Of a DNA stretch of 64,000 nt, positions 41,724 through 53,700 are shown piece after piece; the stretch's first letter is position 1; each line of letters opens with the position of its first letter. The notes beneath the pieces were generated by a model. It did no database searches, had not been told where the DNA came from, and saw only the letters and a program-made list of their open reading frames with translations. Both the position numbers and the translations under genes were made by a program. This DNA comes from Posidonia oceanica (Eukaryota; Streptophyta; Magnoliopsida; Alismatales; Posidoniaceae). The DNA lies in assembly GCA_037176725.1 (NCBI GenBank), contig JAZBRS010000076.1:120547001-120611000 (forward strand), given 5' to 3'.

Positions 41724-43505
41724 TCTTGATAAAGCTTGCACTTATCATTCCTGACCTCTTCCGGGTCATGTTAGGCCTTGCACCAATCATTCCTGGCGAA
41801 CCGGTCTTGATGAGGACTACACTAATCATTCCTGACCTCTTCCAGGTCTTGGTAGGGCTTGCACCTATCAATCCTGGTGGTCTGGTCATGATAAGGCTTG
41901 CACTTACCATCCCTGACCTCTTCCAGCTCTTGATAGGGCATGCACCTATGATTCCTGGCGGTCCAGTCCTGATAAGACTTGCACTTATCATTCCTGATCT
42001 CTTCCTGGACTTGATAGGGCTAGCACCTATCATTCCAGGCGGTCCGATGCTATTTAGGCTTGCACTAGTCATTCCTGACCTCTTCCGGGTCTTGATAGGG
42101 CTTCCGCCTATCATTCCTGGTGGTCCGGTGTTGATAAGGCTTGCACTTATCATTCCAGACCTCATCTGGGTCTTGATCGGGCTTGCACCTATCATTCCAG
42201 GCGTTCCGGTCACGATATGGCTTGCACTAATCAATCCTGACCTCCCCCTGGTTCTTGATAGGGCTTGCGCCAATCATTCCTGGCGGTCCAGTCTTGATAA
42301 GGCTTGCACTTATCAATACTGACCACTTCGGGTCTAGATTGGGCTTGCTCTATCATTCCTGGCGGTTTGGTCATGATTAGGCTTGCACTAATCATTCCCG
42401 AGATCATTCAAGTTTTGGTAGGGCTTGCGCCTATCTTTCTTCGCGGTCCGGTCTTGATAAGGCTTGCTCTTATCATTCCTGACCTCTTCTAGGCCTTGAA
42501 ATGGCTTGCACCTCTCATTCCTGGTGGTCCGGTCTTGATAAGGCTTGCTCATACCATTCCTGAGCTCTTCTGGGTCTTGATATGGCTTGAAAATATCATT
42601 CTTGGTGGTTCGGTCTTGATAAGGCTTGCACGTATCATTCCTGACCACTCCCTTAGTCTTGATTGGGCTTGCACCTAACATTCCTAGCAGTCCGGTCTTG
42701 ATAAGGCTTGCACTTATCATTCCTAACCATTTCCGTGTCTTGATAGGGCTTTTAGCTATCATTCCTGGTGATCCGGTCATGATAAGGCATGCACTTATCA
42801 TTCCTGACCTCTTCCGGGTCTTGATAGGGCTTGCACCTATCATTCCGGGCGGTTCGGACTTGATATGGCTTGCACATATCATTCTTGACCACTACTTGGT
42901 TTTGATCGGGCTTGCACCTAACATTCCTAGTGGTCCGGTCCTGATAAGGCTTGCACTTATCATTCCTGACCTCTTTCGAGTCTTGATGGCGCCTGCCCCT
43001 ATCATTCCTGGCAGTTCAGTCATGATACGGCTTGCACTTATCAAGCCTGACCTCTCCAAGGGTCTTGATAGGGCTTGCACCTATCATTCCTGGCGGTCCG
43101 GTCTTGATTTGGCTTGCACTTATCATTCCTGACCTCTTCGGATCATGATAGGGCTTGCGCCTATCATTCCTGGCAGTCCGGTTTTCATAAGGCTTGCACT
43201 TGTCATTCCAGACCACTTCCAGGTCTTCAAAAGGCTTCCACCGATCATTCTAGGCGGTCCAGTCTCGATATGTCTTGCACTTATCATTCCTGTCCACATC
43301 CGGGTCTTGATACGGCTTGCACGAATCATTCATGGCGGTCTGGTCTTGATAAGGCATGCACTTATCGTCCTTGACCTCTTCCAGGTCTTGATAGGGCTTG
43401 CACCAATAATTCCTGGCGGTCCGGACTTGAAAAGGCTTGCCCTTATCATTCCTGACCTCTTCCGGGTCTAGACAAGGCTAGCACCTAACATTCCTGGCGG
43501 TCTGA

Positions 43506-44350
43506 TCTTGATAATGCATGCACTTTTCTTTACTGACCTCGTCCTGGTCTTGATGTAGCATGCGCCAAAGATTCCTGGCGGTCCGGTCTTGATAAGGCTT
43601 GCACTTATCATTCCTGACCTCCTCCGGGTCATGATAGGGCTTGCACCAATCTTTCCTGGCAGTCCGTTCATGATAGGGCTTGTGCCCATCATTCCTGGCG
43701 GTCCGGTCTGGATAGGGCTTGCACATAGCATTCCTAGTGGTCTGGTCTTGATATGGCATGCACTTATCTTTCCTGACATCTTCTGGGTCTAGATAGTGCT
43801 TGCACCAACCATTTCTGGCGGTCCTGTCTTGATAAGGCTTGCACTTATCACTCCTGACCTCTTCCAAGTCTTGGTAAGGCCTGCACCTATCATTCCTAGC
43901 GGTCCGGCCTTGGTAAGGCTTGCACTTATCATTCCTGACCTCCTCCGGGTCTTGATAGGGCTTGCTCCTATCATTCCAGGTGGTCCGACCTTGATATCGC
44001 TTGCACCTATCATTCCTGGCAGTCCGGTCTTGATAAGGCTTGCTCTTTTCATTACTGACCTCTTCCGGGTCTTGATAGGGCTTGCACATATCATTCTTGG
44101 TGGTCCGGTCTTGATAAGGCATGCACTTATCATTACTGACCTCTTCCGAGTCTTGATAGGGTGTGCACCTATCATTCCTGGCGGTCCGATCATGATGAGG
44201 CTTGAACATATCATTCCTGACCTCATCTTGGTCGTGATAGGGCTTGCACCTATCATTCCTGGTAGTCCGATCATGGTAAGGCTTGCACAAATCGTTCCAG
44301 AGCTCTCCCCAGGTCTAGATAGGGCTTGCTCCTTTCATTCCTGGTAGTCC
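43506..44350 (+). repeat. Third, shortened copy of the 14-unit block
   Basis: GCCAAAG at 43,564 and GATATCGCT at 43,993 are 2,914-2,915 bp (36 units) beyond their counterparts in the second copy. Towards the right end the offset drops to about 2,630 bp, so about 3.5 units have been lost from this copy. Confidence 0.8.
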
Positions 44351-44849
44351 GGTCATGATAAGGGTTGCACTTGTCATTCCACACCTCTTCTTGGTCATGA
44401 TAGAGCTTGCTCTATCATTCCTGGCGGTCTGGTCTTGATTAGGCTTGCGTTTATAATTCCTGACCACTTTCGGTCTTGATAAGGCTTGTACATATCATTC
44501 CTGACCTCTTCCGAGTCTTGATAGGGCTTGCTCCTATCATTCCTGGTGGTCCGGTCTTGAAAAGGCTTGCACTAATCATTCCTGACCTCTTCCGGGTCTT
44601 GATAGGGCATGGACATACCATTCCTGGCGGTCCGGTCATGATAAGGCTTGCACTTATCATTCCGGGCTGTTCGGCCTTGATAAGTCTTGCACTTATCAAT
44701 CCAGACCTATTCCGTGTCTTGGTAGGGCTTGAACCTATCACTCCTGGCAGTCCGGTCTTGACAAGGCTTGCACAAATCAATCCTGACCACTTCTGGGTCT
44801 TGGTTGGGCTTGCACCTATCATTCCTGACCTCTTCCAGGTCATGATAGG

Positions 44850-47800
44850 GCTTGCGCCTATCATTCCTGGTAGTCCAGTCTTGATAAGGCTTGCACTTAA
44901 CATTCCAGACCTCTTCCAGGTCTTGAGAGGGCTTGCACCTAACATTCCTAGCAGTCCGGTCTTGATAGGGCTTGCACTTATCATTCCTGACCTCTTTGGG
45001 TCTTGATAGGGCTTGCACCAATCATTCCTGGCGGTCCGGTCGTGATAAGGCGTGCACGAATCATTCCTCACCTCACTCTGGGTCTTGATAGCACTTGCAC
45101 ATATCATTCCTGGGGGTCCTGTTTTGATAAGGAATGCACTTATCGCTCCTGACCTCTTCCGGGTCTTGATAGGGCATGCGCCTATCAATCCTGGCGGTCC
45201 TGTCAAGATAAGGCCTGCACTTTTCATTCCGGACATCTTTCGGGTCTTGATTGGGCTTGCACCTATCGTTCCTGGATGTCCGATCTTGATATGGGTTGCA
45301 CATATCATTACGGACCTCTTTCGGGTCTTGATAGGGCTTGCACCTACCATTCCTGGCGGTCCGGTCATGATGAGCCTTGCACTTATCATTCCTGACCTCT
45401 CCAAGGGTCTTGATAGGGCTTGCACCTATCATTCCTAGAGGTTCGGTCTTGATAAGGCTTGCACTTATCATTCCTGACCACCTCTGGGTCATGATAGGGC
45501 TTGCGACTATCATTCTTGGCGGTCCGGTCTTGATAAGGCTTGCACTTAATATTCCAGACCTCTTCCAGTACTTGATAGGGCATGCACCTATCATTCCTGG
45601 CAGTCCAGTCATGATAAGGCTTGCACTAATCATTCCTGACCTCTTCCGGGTCCTGTTAGGCCTTGCACCTATCATTCCTGGCAGACCGGTCATGATAAGG
45701 CTTGCAATTATCATTCCTGACCTCTTCTGGGCCCTGGTAGGGCTTGCACTTATCAATCCTTGCGGTCAGGTCTTGATAAGGCTTGCACTTATCATCCCTG
45801 ACCTCTTCCAGGTCTTGATAGGGCATGCACCTATCATTCCTGGCAGTCCGGTCCTGATAAGGCTTGCACTTATCCTTCCTGATCTCCTCCTAGACTTGAT
45901 AGGGTTAGCACCTATCATTCCTGGCAGTCTGGTCCAAATTAGGCTTGCCTAAATCATTCCTGACCACTTCCGGGTCAGGACAGGGCTTCCGCCTATCATT
46001 CCTGGCGGTTTGGTCATGATAAGGCTTGCTCATATCATTCTAGACATCTTCCGGGTCTTGATAGGGCTTGCACCTATCATTCCTGGCGGTCCGGTCGTGA
46101 TAAGGCTTGCACTAATCATTCCTAACGTCTCCCTGGGTCTTGATAGGGCTTGCGCCTATCATTCCTGGTGGCCCGGTCTTGATAAGGCTTGCACTTATCA
46201 TTCCTGACCTCTTCCAGGTCTTGATAGGGCTTGCTCTATCATTCCTGGCAGTCTGGTCTTGACTAGGCAGGCACTTATCATTCCTAACCTCTTCCATTTC
46301 TTGATAGGGCTTGCGCCAATCATTCCTGGTGGTCCGGCCGTGATAAGCCTTGCACTAATCATTCCTGACGTCTCCCTGGGTCGTGTTAGTGCTTGCGCCT
46401 ATCATTCCGGGCGGTCCGGTCTTGATAAGGCTTGCTCTTACCATTCCGGACCTCTTCCGGGTCATGATAGGTCTTGCACAAATCATTCTTGGTGGTCCAG
46501 TCAAGAAAAGGCTTGCACTTGGTCTGGCCTATCATTCCTGTCCTCTCCCTTGGTCTTGATAGGGCTTGCACCTATCATTCATGGCAGTTCGGTCTTGGTA
46601 CGGCTTGCACTTATAATTCTTGACATCTTCTGGGTCATGATAGGGTTGCGCCTATCATTCCTGGCGGTCCGGTGATGATAAGGCTTGCACTTATCATTCT
46701 TGACCTCTTATGGGTCTTGATAGGGCCTGTAGCTGTCATTCCTGGCGCTTCGGTCATGATAAGGCTTGCACTAATCATTCCTGACCATTTCCGGGTCTTG
46801 ATCGGGCTTGCACCTATCATTCCGGGCGGTTCGGTCTTGATAAGGCTTGCACTTATCTTTCTTGACCACTTCTTGGTTTTGATAGGGTTGCACCTAACAT
46901 TCCTAGCGGTCTGGTTAGAATAAGGCTTGCACTTATCATTCCTGACCGCTTCCGAGTAATGATAGGGGTTGCAGCTATCATTCCTGGTGGTCCGGTCTTG
47001 ATCAGGCTAGCGTTGATCATTCCTGACGTCTTCCAGGTCTTGATAATGCATGCACCTACCATTCCTGGCGGTCCGGTCTTGATTAGGCTTGCACGTATCC
47101 TTTCAGACATCTTCTGGGTCTTGATAGTGCTTGCTATTATCATTCCAGGCGGTCTGGTCCTGATACGGCTTGCACTTATCATTCCTGACCACTTTCGGGT
47201 CTTGGTAGCGCTTGCACCTATCATTCCAGGCGGTCCGATCTTGATATGGCTTGCACTTATGATTCCTGAACCCTTCCGGGTCTTGATAGGGCTTGCACCC
47301 ATTATTCCTGGTGGTCTGGTCTTCATAAGGCAAGCACATTTCATTCCAGACCTCCTACGGGACTTGATAGGGCCTGCACCAATCATTCTTGGCGGTCCGG
47401 TCTTGATAAGGCTTGCACTTAGCATCCCTGACTTCTTCCGGGTGTTGATAGGGCTTGTACATAACATTCTTGGCAGTCCGATCTTGATAAGGCTTGCACT
47501 TATCACTCCCAACCTCTCCCTGTGTCATGATAGGGCTTGCCCCTATCATTCCTAGCGGTCCTGTACAGATAAGGCCTGCACTTATCATTCCTAACCTCTT
47601 CAGGGTCTTGATAGGGCTTGCGCCTATCAATCCAGGCGGTCCGGTCATGATAAGGCTTGCACTTATCATTCCTGAACTCTTCCGGGTCTTGATTGGACTT
47701 GCACCTATCATTCCTAGGGGTCTGGTCAAGATTAGGCGTGCTAGTATCATTCCTGACATCTTCCAGGTCTTCATAGGGCTTGCACCTATCATATCTCGCG

Positions 47801-49424
47801 GTTCGGTCCTGATAAGGCTTGCACTTATCATTCCTGACCACTTCTAGGTCATGATAGGACTTGCACCAATCATTCCGGGCGGTCCGGTCATGGTAAGGCT
47901 TGCACTTATCATTCCTGACCTCTCCCTGGGTCTTGATAGGGCTTGCACCTATCATTCCTAGCGGTCCGGTCAAGATAAGGCTTGCACTTATCATTCCTGA
48001 CCTCTTCGGGTCTTGAATGGGCTTGCACCTATCATTCCTGGTGGTCCGGTCTTGATAACGCTTGCACTTATCATTCCTGAACTCTTTCGGGTCATGATAG
48101 GGCATGCAACTATCATTCCAAGTGGTCCGGTCTTGATAAGGCTTGCACTAATCAATCTTGACCTCTTCCGAGTCTTGATAAGGCTTGCACTTATCATTCC
48201 TGACCTCCTCCTGGTCTGGATAGGGCTTGCACCTAGCTTTCCTAGCGGTCTAGTCTTGATAGGGCTTGCACTTATCATTCCTAACCTCTTCTGAGTCTTG
48301 ATAGGGGTTGCACCTGTCATTCCTGGTGGTCTGGTCTTGATAAGGCTTGCAGTTATCATTCTTGAGAACATCCGGGTCATGTTAGGCCCTGCACCAGTCA
48401 TTCCTAGCGGACAGGTCATGATATGGCTTGCACTTATCATTCCTGACCTCTCCCTTGGTCTTGATAGGGCTTGCACCTATCAGTCCAGGCGGTCCGGTCC
48501 TGATAAGGCTTGCAGTTATCATTCCTGACTTCTTCTGGGCCATGATAGGGCTTGCGCCTCTCTTTCTTGGCGGTCCAGTCTTGATAAGTCTTGCTCATTT
48601 CATTCCTGACCTCTTCCTGGTCTTGATAGGGCACGTAGCTATCATTCCTGCCGGTCCGGTCTTGATATGCCATGCACTTAACATTCCTGCCCTCTTCTGG
48701 GTCTTGATAGGGCTTGCACCTATCATTCCTAGTGGTCTGGTCTTGATAAGGCCAGCACTTGTCGCTCCTGACCACTTCTGGCTCATGATAGGGCTTGCAC
48801 CTAACATTCCTAGCTGTCCGGTCTTGATAAGGCTTGCTCTTATCATTCCTGACCTCTTCTGGGTCTTGATAGCGCTTGCTCCTATCATTCCTAGCGGTCC
48901 GGTCATGATAAGGCTTGCACTTATCTTTCCTGACCTCTCCAAGGGTCTTGATAGGGCATGCACCTATCATTCCTGGCGGTCCGGTCTTGATAAGGCTTGC
49001 ACTTATCATTCCTGACCTCTCCGGTTCATGATAGGGCTTGCACCAATCATTCCAAGCGGTCCCGTCGTGATAAGGCTGGCATGAATCATTCCTGACCACT
49101 CTCTGAGTCCTGTTAGCGCTTGCACATATCATTCCTGGTGGTCCTGCTTTGATAAGGCTTGCACTTATCATTCCTAACCTCTTCTGGGTCTTGGTAGGGC
49201 TTGCACCAATCATTCCTGGTGGTCCGGTCAAGATTAGGGTTGCACGAATCATTCCTGACCTCCCTCTGGGTCTTGATTGCACTTGCACCTATCATTCCTA
49301 GTGGTCCGGTTTCGATAAGGCTTGCACTAATCATTCCTGACCTCTTCCGGGTCTTTCTTGGGCTTGCGCCTATCATTCCTGGCGATCCGGTTTGATAAGG
49401 CTTGCACTTATCATTCCTGACCTC
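44850..49424 (+). repeat. Higher-order repeat block H5, left copy (ends at the LTR block)
   Basis: Matches 55,905-62,776. The offset is 11,055 bp up to about 45,760 and 12,430 bp after it (GCCCTGG at 45,731 pairs with both 56,786 and 58,161). It is then about 12,418 at 47,331, 13,026 at 48,391-48,665 and 13,352 at 49,391. The steps correspond to about 17, 7.5 and 4 extra units in the right copy. The copy stops abruptly at CCTGACCTC (49,424), where the retroelement sequence begins. Confidence 0.88.
46517..46550 (+). repeat. Scrambled satellite unit
   Basis: After a normal GGCTTGCACTT the unit continues GGTCTGGCCTATCATTCC, a phase jump that joins the middle of one half-unit to a tail-like fragment and then re-enters the B half. 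The counterpart in the right H5 copy (about 58,935) is regular, so this rearrangement is private to the left copy. Confidence 0.65.
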
Positions 49425-49524
49425 ACGCCCATAGCAACCCGCTGCTCCCACAGGTCAGATGGGGTGTCTTGTCAACCCTGAGCAGCGGCCTCGCTCCGCT
49501 TGACCTTGCTCAGGGAGGGGCATC
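49425..49524 (+). mobile_element. Presumed 3' end of retroelement internal region
   Basis: These 100 bp lie between the last satellite base and the LTR start. They are GC-rich and unrelated to the satellite. A 9-bp perfect inverted repeat, CCCTGAGCA (49,476-49,484) and TGCTCAGGG (49,507-49,515), with a 22-nt loop overlaps the start of the purine tract. Identity as the 3' untranslated end of the element is inferred from position only. Confidence 0.55.
49511..49524 (+). promoter_or_regulatory. Candidate polypurine tract
   Basis: CAGGGAGGGGCATC directly precedes TGTTGACA. A purine-rich run abutting the TG of the 3' LTR is the standard plus-strand priming site of LTR retrotransposons. The run is short (AGGGAGGGG core) and ends in CATC, so the exact primer boundary is uncertain. 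Confidence 0.5.
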
Positions 49525-50189
49525 TGTTGACACTCCATCTTGGCAGGCTTGGATCCTTGGAGCCCTCCTGGCGATTGCTGGACTCAAACCTAACCCAAAA
49601 CCAAACCCTAAACCTCTTCTTTACCCTTCAAAACTAGCCAACTTGACCCAAGCCTTTACCCCTCTTTCCAAGCTCAAAATCTAACCAAAACCCATAGGAA
49701 AACCCACCAACACCCACTTAACAAGCCTACCCAAGAACCCAGAAATTTCCAAACCTAGACCATTCCCAAAAACCCTAGAAAACCTAGGCAAAATTCCCCT
49801 TTTTCTACACCTTGAAACTCCTCCAAAACCTTCTTAGAATCAAACCAAAACTTCAGGACCAACACCTCAAACCCTAGACTACCCACTCACCAATTTTCAC
49901 CCCATTCCAAGACCCTTAAGACCCCCTTTCATCCAAATTATCCTTTTCTCTCTCCTCTCTCTCTCCTGATTATCATCTCTCTTTTCATCCGCTTTTTGCC
50001 CCTTTTCTGGCCTGACTGTGGGCCCCCTTTGTACTTCTATCCCTTCTCTACCTTATTCCTATTTTTACTTTATTTTTAGCCTTTTTCCTGAATTTTAAAA
50101 ATCATTTCTCTCCAACCTATCTCTTTTCCTTTTATTTCCCTCTTTTCCCCTTTTCCTTCTTCCTTCTCCTTTCCTTTTCTCTCTTTTGC

Positions 50190-50970
50190 AAAAATCCATG
50201 AAAACCCCTAAAAATCTGTAAAACCCCAAAATATAAAAGAAACAAATCAGAACCCTAAGAAAAACAATTAAAAAACATTAAACAAGCAATTAAAAACCTA
50301 AACTTAACTAAATCAAACTAAAAGGAAAACCAAGCATGTAAGCAAAAAAATGCAAAACAAATCTAAAGAAAACACTGAAAAATCAAGGAAAAAACTAAAA
50401 TAAAATCAAAACCCATCAAAAGTAAAAAATCCCATCAGAAGAATTAAAAAACAAACCCTAAAAAGAAGAATTAAAAATCAAACACTAAAACAAGTAATTA
50501 AAGAAGCAAAAGACTTAACCTAACAAACCTAAGAAAAAACAAATTAAAAAACTCAATTAAAAGGAAAAGAAAAACACATTTAAAAGACTTAAAAACACCC
50601 CATCAAACCAGAGAAATCTAACTAAAAACTTCAAGAAAAATCAACAAATAAAAATCAAAGCATAATTTAAAAGACTTAAGAAAGAAAAAACCCTAAGAAG
50701 ACTAAAACTTAAAAACCTGAAAACAACCCTGGTTAATATGAAAATAAATCCTAAAAAATCCTAATCAATATCCTAAGTGTCCAACAAGGAAAACACAATT
50801 TTTAAAACGATTTAAAAAAGGTTTAACAAACATTTAATCAAGTGAAAACTAATTAAAAGCAAAACCAAAACCTTAAAACCCTAATCAAGCCCAAAACACA
50901 CTAATCAACCCAAAATGGCCATTAAAAAATTTAATTAAAATCCTAATTCACATCACAACCTTTCTAATAT
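50190..50970. other. A-rich, G-poor strand-asymmetric segment of the LTR
   Basis: About 780 bp of A-rich sequence with very little G on the + strand, composed of runs such as AAAACCCTAA, TTAAAAA and AAACTAAA. No open frame of note and no tandem period was seen. Low-complexity spacer within the LTR is the simplest reading. Confidence 0.7.
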
Positions 50971-50989
50971 TTTTATTTATTTTTAGTTC

Positions 50990-51145
50990 ATTTTTACTTA
51001 TTTTATTTCCTTACTTTTCCCTCCTTTTCTTTCCCTCTCCTTACTTTCCTTTCTTTCCCATTTTTTTTCTCTGCTGGGCCCAATCCAGCCCGTTTCTCTT
51101 TTTCTTTTATTTCTTTTCTTTTTTTCCTTCGGCCCACGGTCCGAC
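50990..51145. other. Polypyrimidine tract in the LTR
   Basis: Nearly uninterrupted T/C sequence on the + strand, mainly TTTCC, TTTTC and CCTT runs, sits between the A-rich and C-rich segments. Apparent minus-strand K/R/E-rich frames here are the translation of a purine tract, not a gene. Confidence 0.7.
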
Positions 51146-52640
51146 CCAGCGCTCCTTCTTCTTCCTTCTTCTTCCTCGCGCGTCAACCGGTTTTCCTCCC
51201 GCGAGCTCGCTGCGACAGTCTTCCCTCCACCCGTTCAAATTCAAGCATCCATCCCGTCGTCTACAGCAGCTCGTCGCTCCTCCTTCATCTCAGCGGCTTT
51301 CCCGGAGCCGGTCACCTCACCGTCTTCTCTGCTGCAGTGGCCGCCGCTGATTTCAAATTCCCAGCGCGCCAGCAGCAGCTCCTCCTCATTTTTAAGCCCG
51401 TTCCTCCTTCAATCCAGTGTGAGCGAACCGTGTGACCTGAGTGAGCAATCGAGCGAGAGCAATCGAGCCATCAGTGAGGAACCAGAGAGTGGAGAGGATC
51501 CCAGAGCAGAATTCCACAGCGATCTTCCCCTCCTGAGCGACCTCCCTTCTCTTTCTCTTCACCTTCCAATTCCAGAAAAGAGAGAGCGAGAAGAGAGTGT
51601 CTGAGGGAGTCTTTGGCATCCCGGAGAGAGGCCACCCATTCCAGAGCAATCTCCACCCGAAGCCTTCTCCTTTCTCATCAGAAATTCAGAAAATCCTCCT
51701 CTCCTTTTTCCCACAAACCAGCACCACTCCAAGCCTTCATCCTTCTCCCAGTTGTCCCCCCAATCTCACCCAACTACCAACCTTCATCTCCCGACATCCC
51801 ATTGCCTTTTCACCACCTAAAACCGCCCTGAAACTCCACCTAATCACCACTGCAAGCCAACACAACCCATTCAACAATTCCCTCCACTCCAGTCCGCAAC
51901 TTTCTTCCAAACTCCACCCAGAGATTCACTGAACCTCCACCATTCCAGAACACCAGACCTCGAACCCAACCATCCACCACAGCCTGCAGACTCCACTACA
52001 AACACTTGCCTTCTCCACTGACCAAAAACCGACCCAATCTCCAAATCTTCTCCACGCTCTCCAGAAGCCCAATCCAACAATCCAGAATCACTCCCCAAGC
52101 CTCCAGCTACCTCCCAGAAGGCTCCACCAGCTCCGACGAGCAGCAACACCCTCCCCCCATCTCCAGTCACTTTGCTGAACCCAAAAGGTGCCAGATTCTG
52201 CTCCGAGCTTCGAAGCTCGCGTCCGATCACTCAGGGAGCACCGGAAGCTCGCTCTGAGCCAGCTCCAACCTCCGCAAGCACCCGACAGTCGCCGCTGCAA
52301 CTGCACGACCATCGCCGGCCAGCTCCGACACTGCTGAGGTCGGGAGGACGCAGCAGACACGCGAAAAGGTAATTCTTCACCTCCTCAGCTCTCTCTCCTT
52401 CCTCTGATGCTTTCCCGCCGACCAGAACCAGTTCTCCAGCCTTCCTGCTCCGTCCTCGACTCGTCGGTCAGTTCCTCTTCTCCGGCGCCGGTCCCCTGAT
52501 CTCCGGACGCTCCGCCCAGCAGAACGGACTCCCGACGATTCCCAGAGCTCCGCACGGTCGCCGGCTACGTCCTCCGCCGTCTCGCGCCTCCCCAAGCCCC
52601 CTGTGTCGGTGGTGGTGAGCGCCGGTGGCTCACTGCTACA
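51146..52640. other. C-rich, G-poor segment of the LTR without a supported gene
   Basis: About 1.5 kb rich in CTCC, CCAGA and CAACC motifs. Six-frame translations give only Ser/Pro- or Arg-rich low-complexity products with no conserved domain, so no gene is called. Confidence 0.6.
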
Positions 52641-52659
52641 GTGCCAGCCACCGCCGGCA

Positions 52660-53700
52660 AATCACTGTGCATTTATTTTCTTAGTTATAAGATTTCTGTG
52701 CAGATATTGCATGTTTGCCTTAACTTTTTTAATTTTTGCGTTTCAGTCCTCTGTCCATTTAATATGCTTAGTTTTTAATTAAAAACCATGCTAAATTGCT
52801 GCTTTTATCTCTGCTTTTCAGTATTTTCTTTCCAGTCCTTTTACTGTGCTGTGCTGTTGTAACTCTTTGCATTTTAGCCCTTCTGTTTTTTATTTTTGCA
52901 TATAAGTCCTGCCCTAAATCAGTTCATTTAATTGCATGCATTTTACCATATGAAATTGCATTCTGCATCCCTGCATGTTTTTGATTTTGCATATAGGTCC
53001 ATGCACTGTAGAAACTTAGGTTTTATTTTTTATTTTTGCTTGTTGTATTGCATTTTCTTCCCTCTGTTTCCTGGCATTTGCATTTAGGTCCATTTTAAAT
53101 GGACAGTAACCATTTGCATGCATTTTTGCTTACTGCATTGCATTTTGGCCCCTGTTTTTTTCAGAAATTACACATCAGTGCTTTTCAGTGTTTTCATAGC
53201 ATATTTACCATACAAAATTGCATATTTGACCCCTGCATGATTCAAAAATCACACATAGGTCCTTGCATCTTTTAAAAACCATGTAAAAAGACTGTTTTGC
53301 CCCTAAAGCTACATCTTAGCTCCTATGCTTACAAAATTGCATGTAGACCCTCCACTTGCATTCCCAGACTCCCCAGAACCCTGTTTTCTGGAAAATTTGC
53401 ATTTTAGACCCTAGTTTTTTCCAAAATTGCATTCTGATCTCTTTTGTTTTCAAAACTTCTTCCAATGCATACCCTCTTTTCAAATTAGCTTTCTGAGCCC
53501 AGTCTTTTGCAAAATAACCCTCTGCCCTCTCCTGTTTTCAAAACCCTCCTCTGTGGACCCCATCTTTTGTGAAAATTTGCATTTCAGCCCCTTTTCTTTT
53601 TCAAAATTGCTTTTGAACTCCTGTCTTTTCCAAGTTTGTTCCCCTTGTTTCTTTTTGCTTGTGCATGCATTCTGCATTCATTTAGTCTTGCATTTTAGCA
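52660..53700 (+). repeat. Degenerate T-rich repeat region in the LTR
   Basis: A loosely repeated core of the type TTTTGCAT followed by a short variable stretch and CCCTG or GTCC recurs many times, for example near 52,895, 52,985, 53,085, 53,140, 53,215, 53,260, 53,295, 53,395 and 53,575. Spacing is irregular at about 40-90 bp, suggesting an old decayed tandem repeat. The 131-residue stop-free frame at 53,427-53,822 follows this composition and is not a gene. Confidence 0.6.

Larger units (their letters stand above)
1..49424 (+). repeat. Satellite DNA array, left block, ~81-bp dimeric unit
   Basis: Roughly 600 head-to-tail copies of an 81-bp unit fill this block; 38,734-38,814 is a near-consensus example. 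Each unit has half A (starting TGATAAGGCTTGCACTTATC, ending around CTCTTCCGGGT) and half B (starting TGATAGGGCTTGCACCTATC, ending around GGCGGTCCGGT). A common variant has CTCTCCCTGGGT in place of CTCTTCCGGGT and is 82 bp, shifting the reading frame by one. No gene, tRNA, rRNA or other unrelated insert was seen anywhere in the block. Long stop-free frames on both strands follow from the unit length being a multiple of three; they begin and end where 82-bp or partial units occur and carry no recognisable domain. Orientation is constant throughout. I do not recognise the family by name. Confidence 0.98.

Noticed and set aside
1..49424. CRISPR-like array
   Set aside because: Regular repeats are present, but there are no unique spacers: the whole 81-bp unit repeats, and no cas genes exist.
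49590..49900. Interstitial telomere repeat (AAACCCT-type motifs such as AAACCCTAAACC)
   Set aside because: Only scattered single or paired motifs within A/C-rich sequence; no tandem run.
51392..52595. Several 60-120 residue frames in the C-rich segment
   Set aside because: Low-complexity Ser/Pro/Arg composition, overlapping on both strands, no conserved motif, and located inside the LTR.
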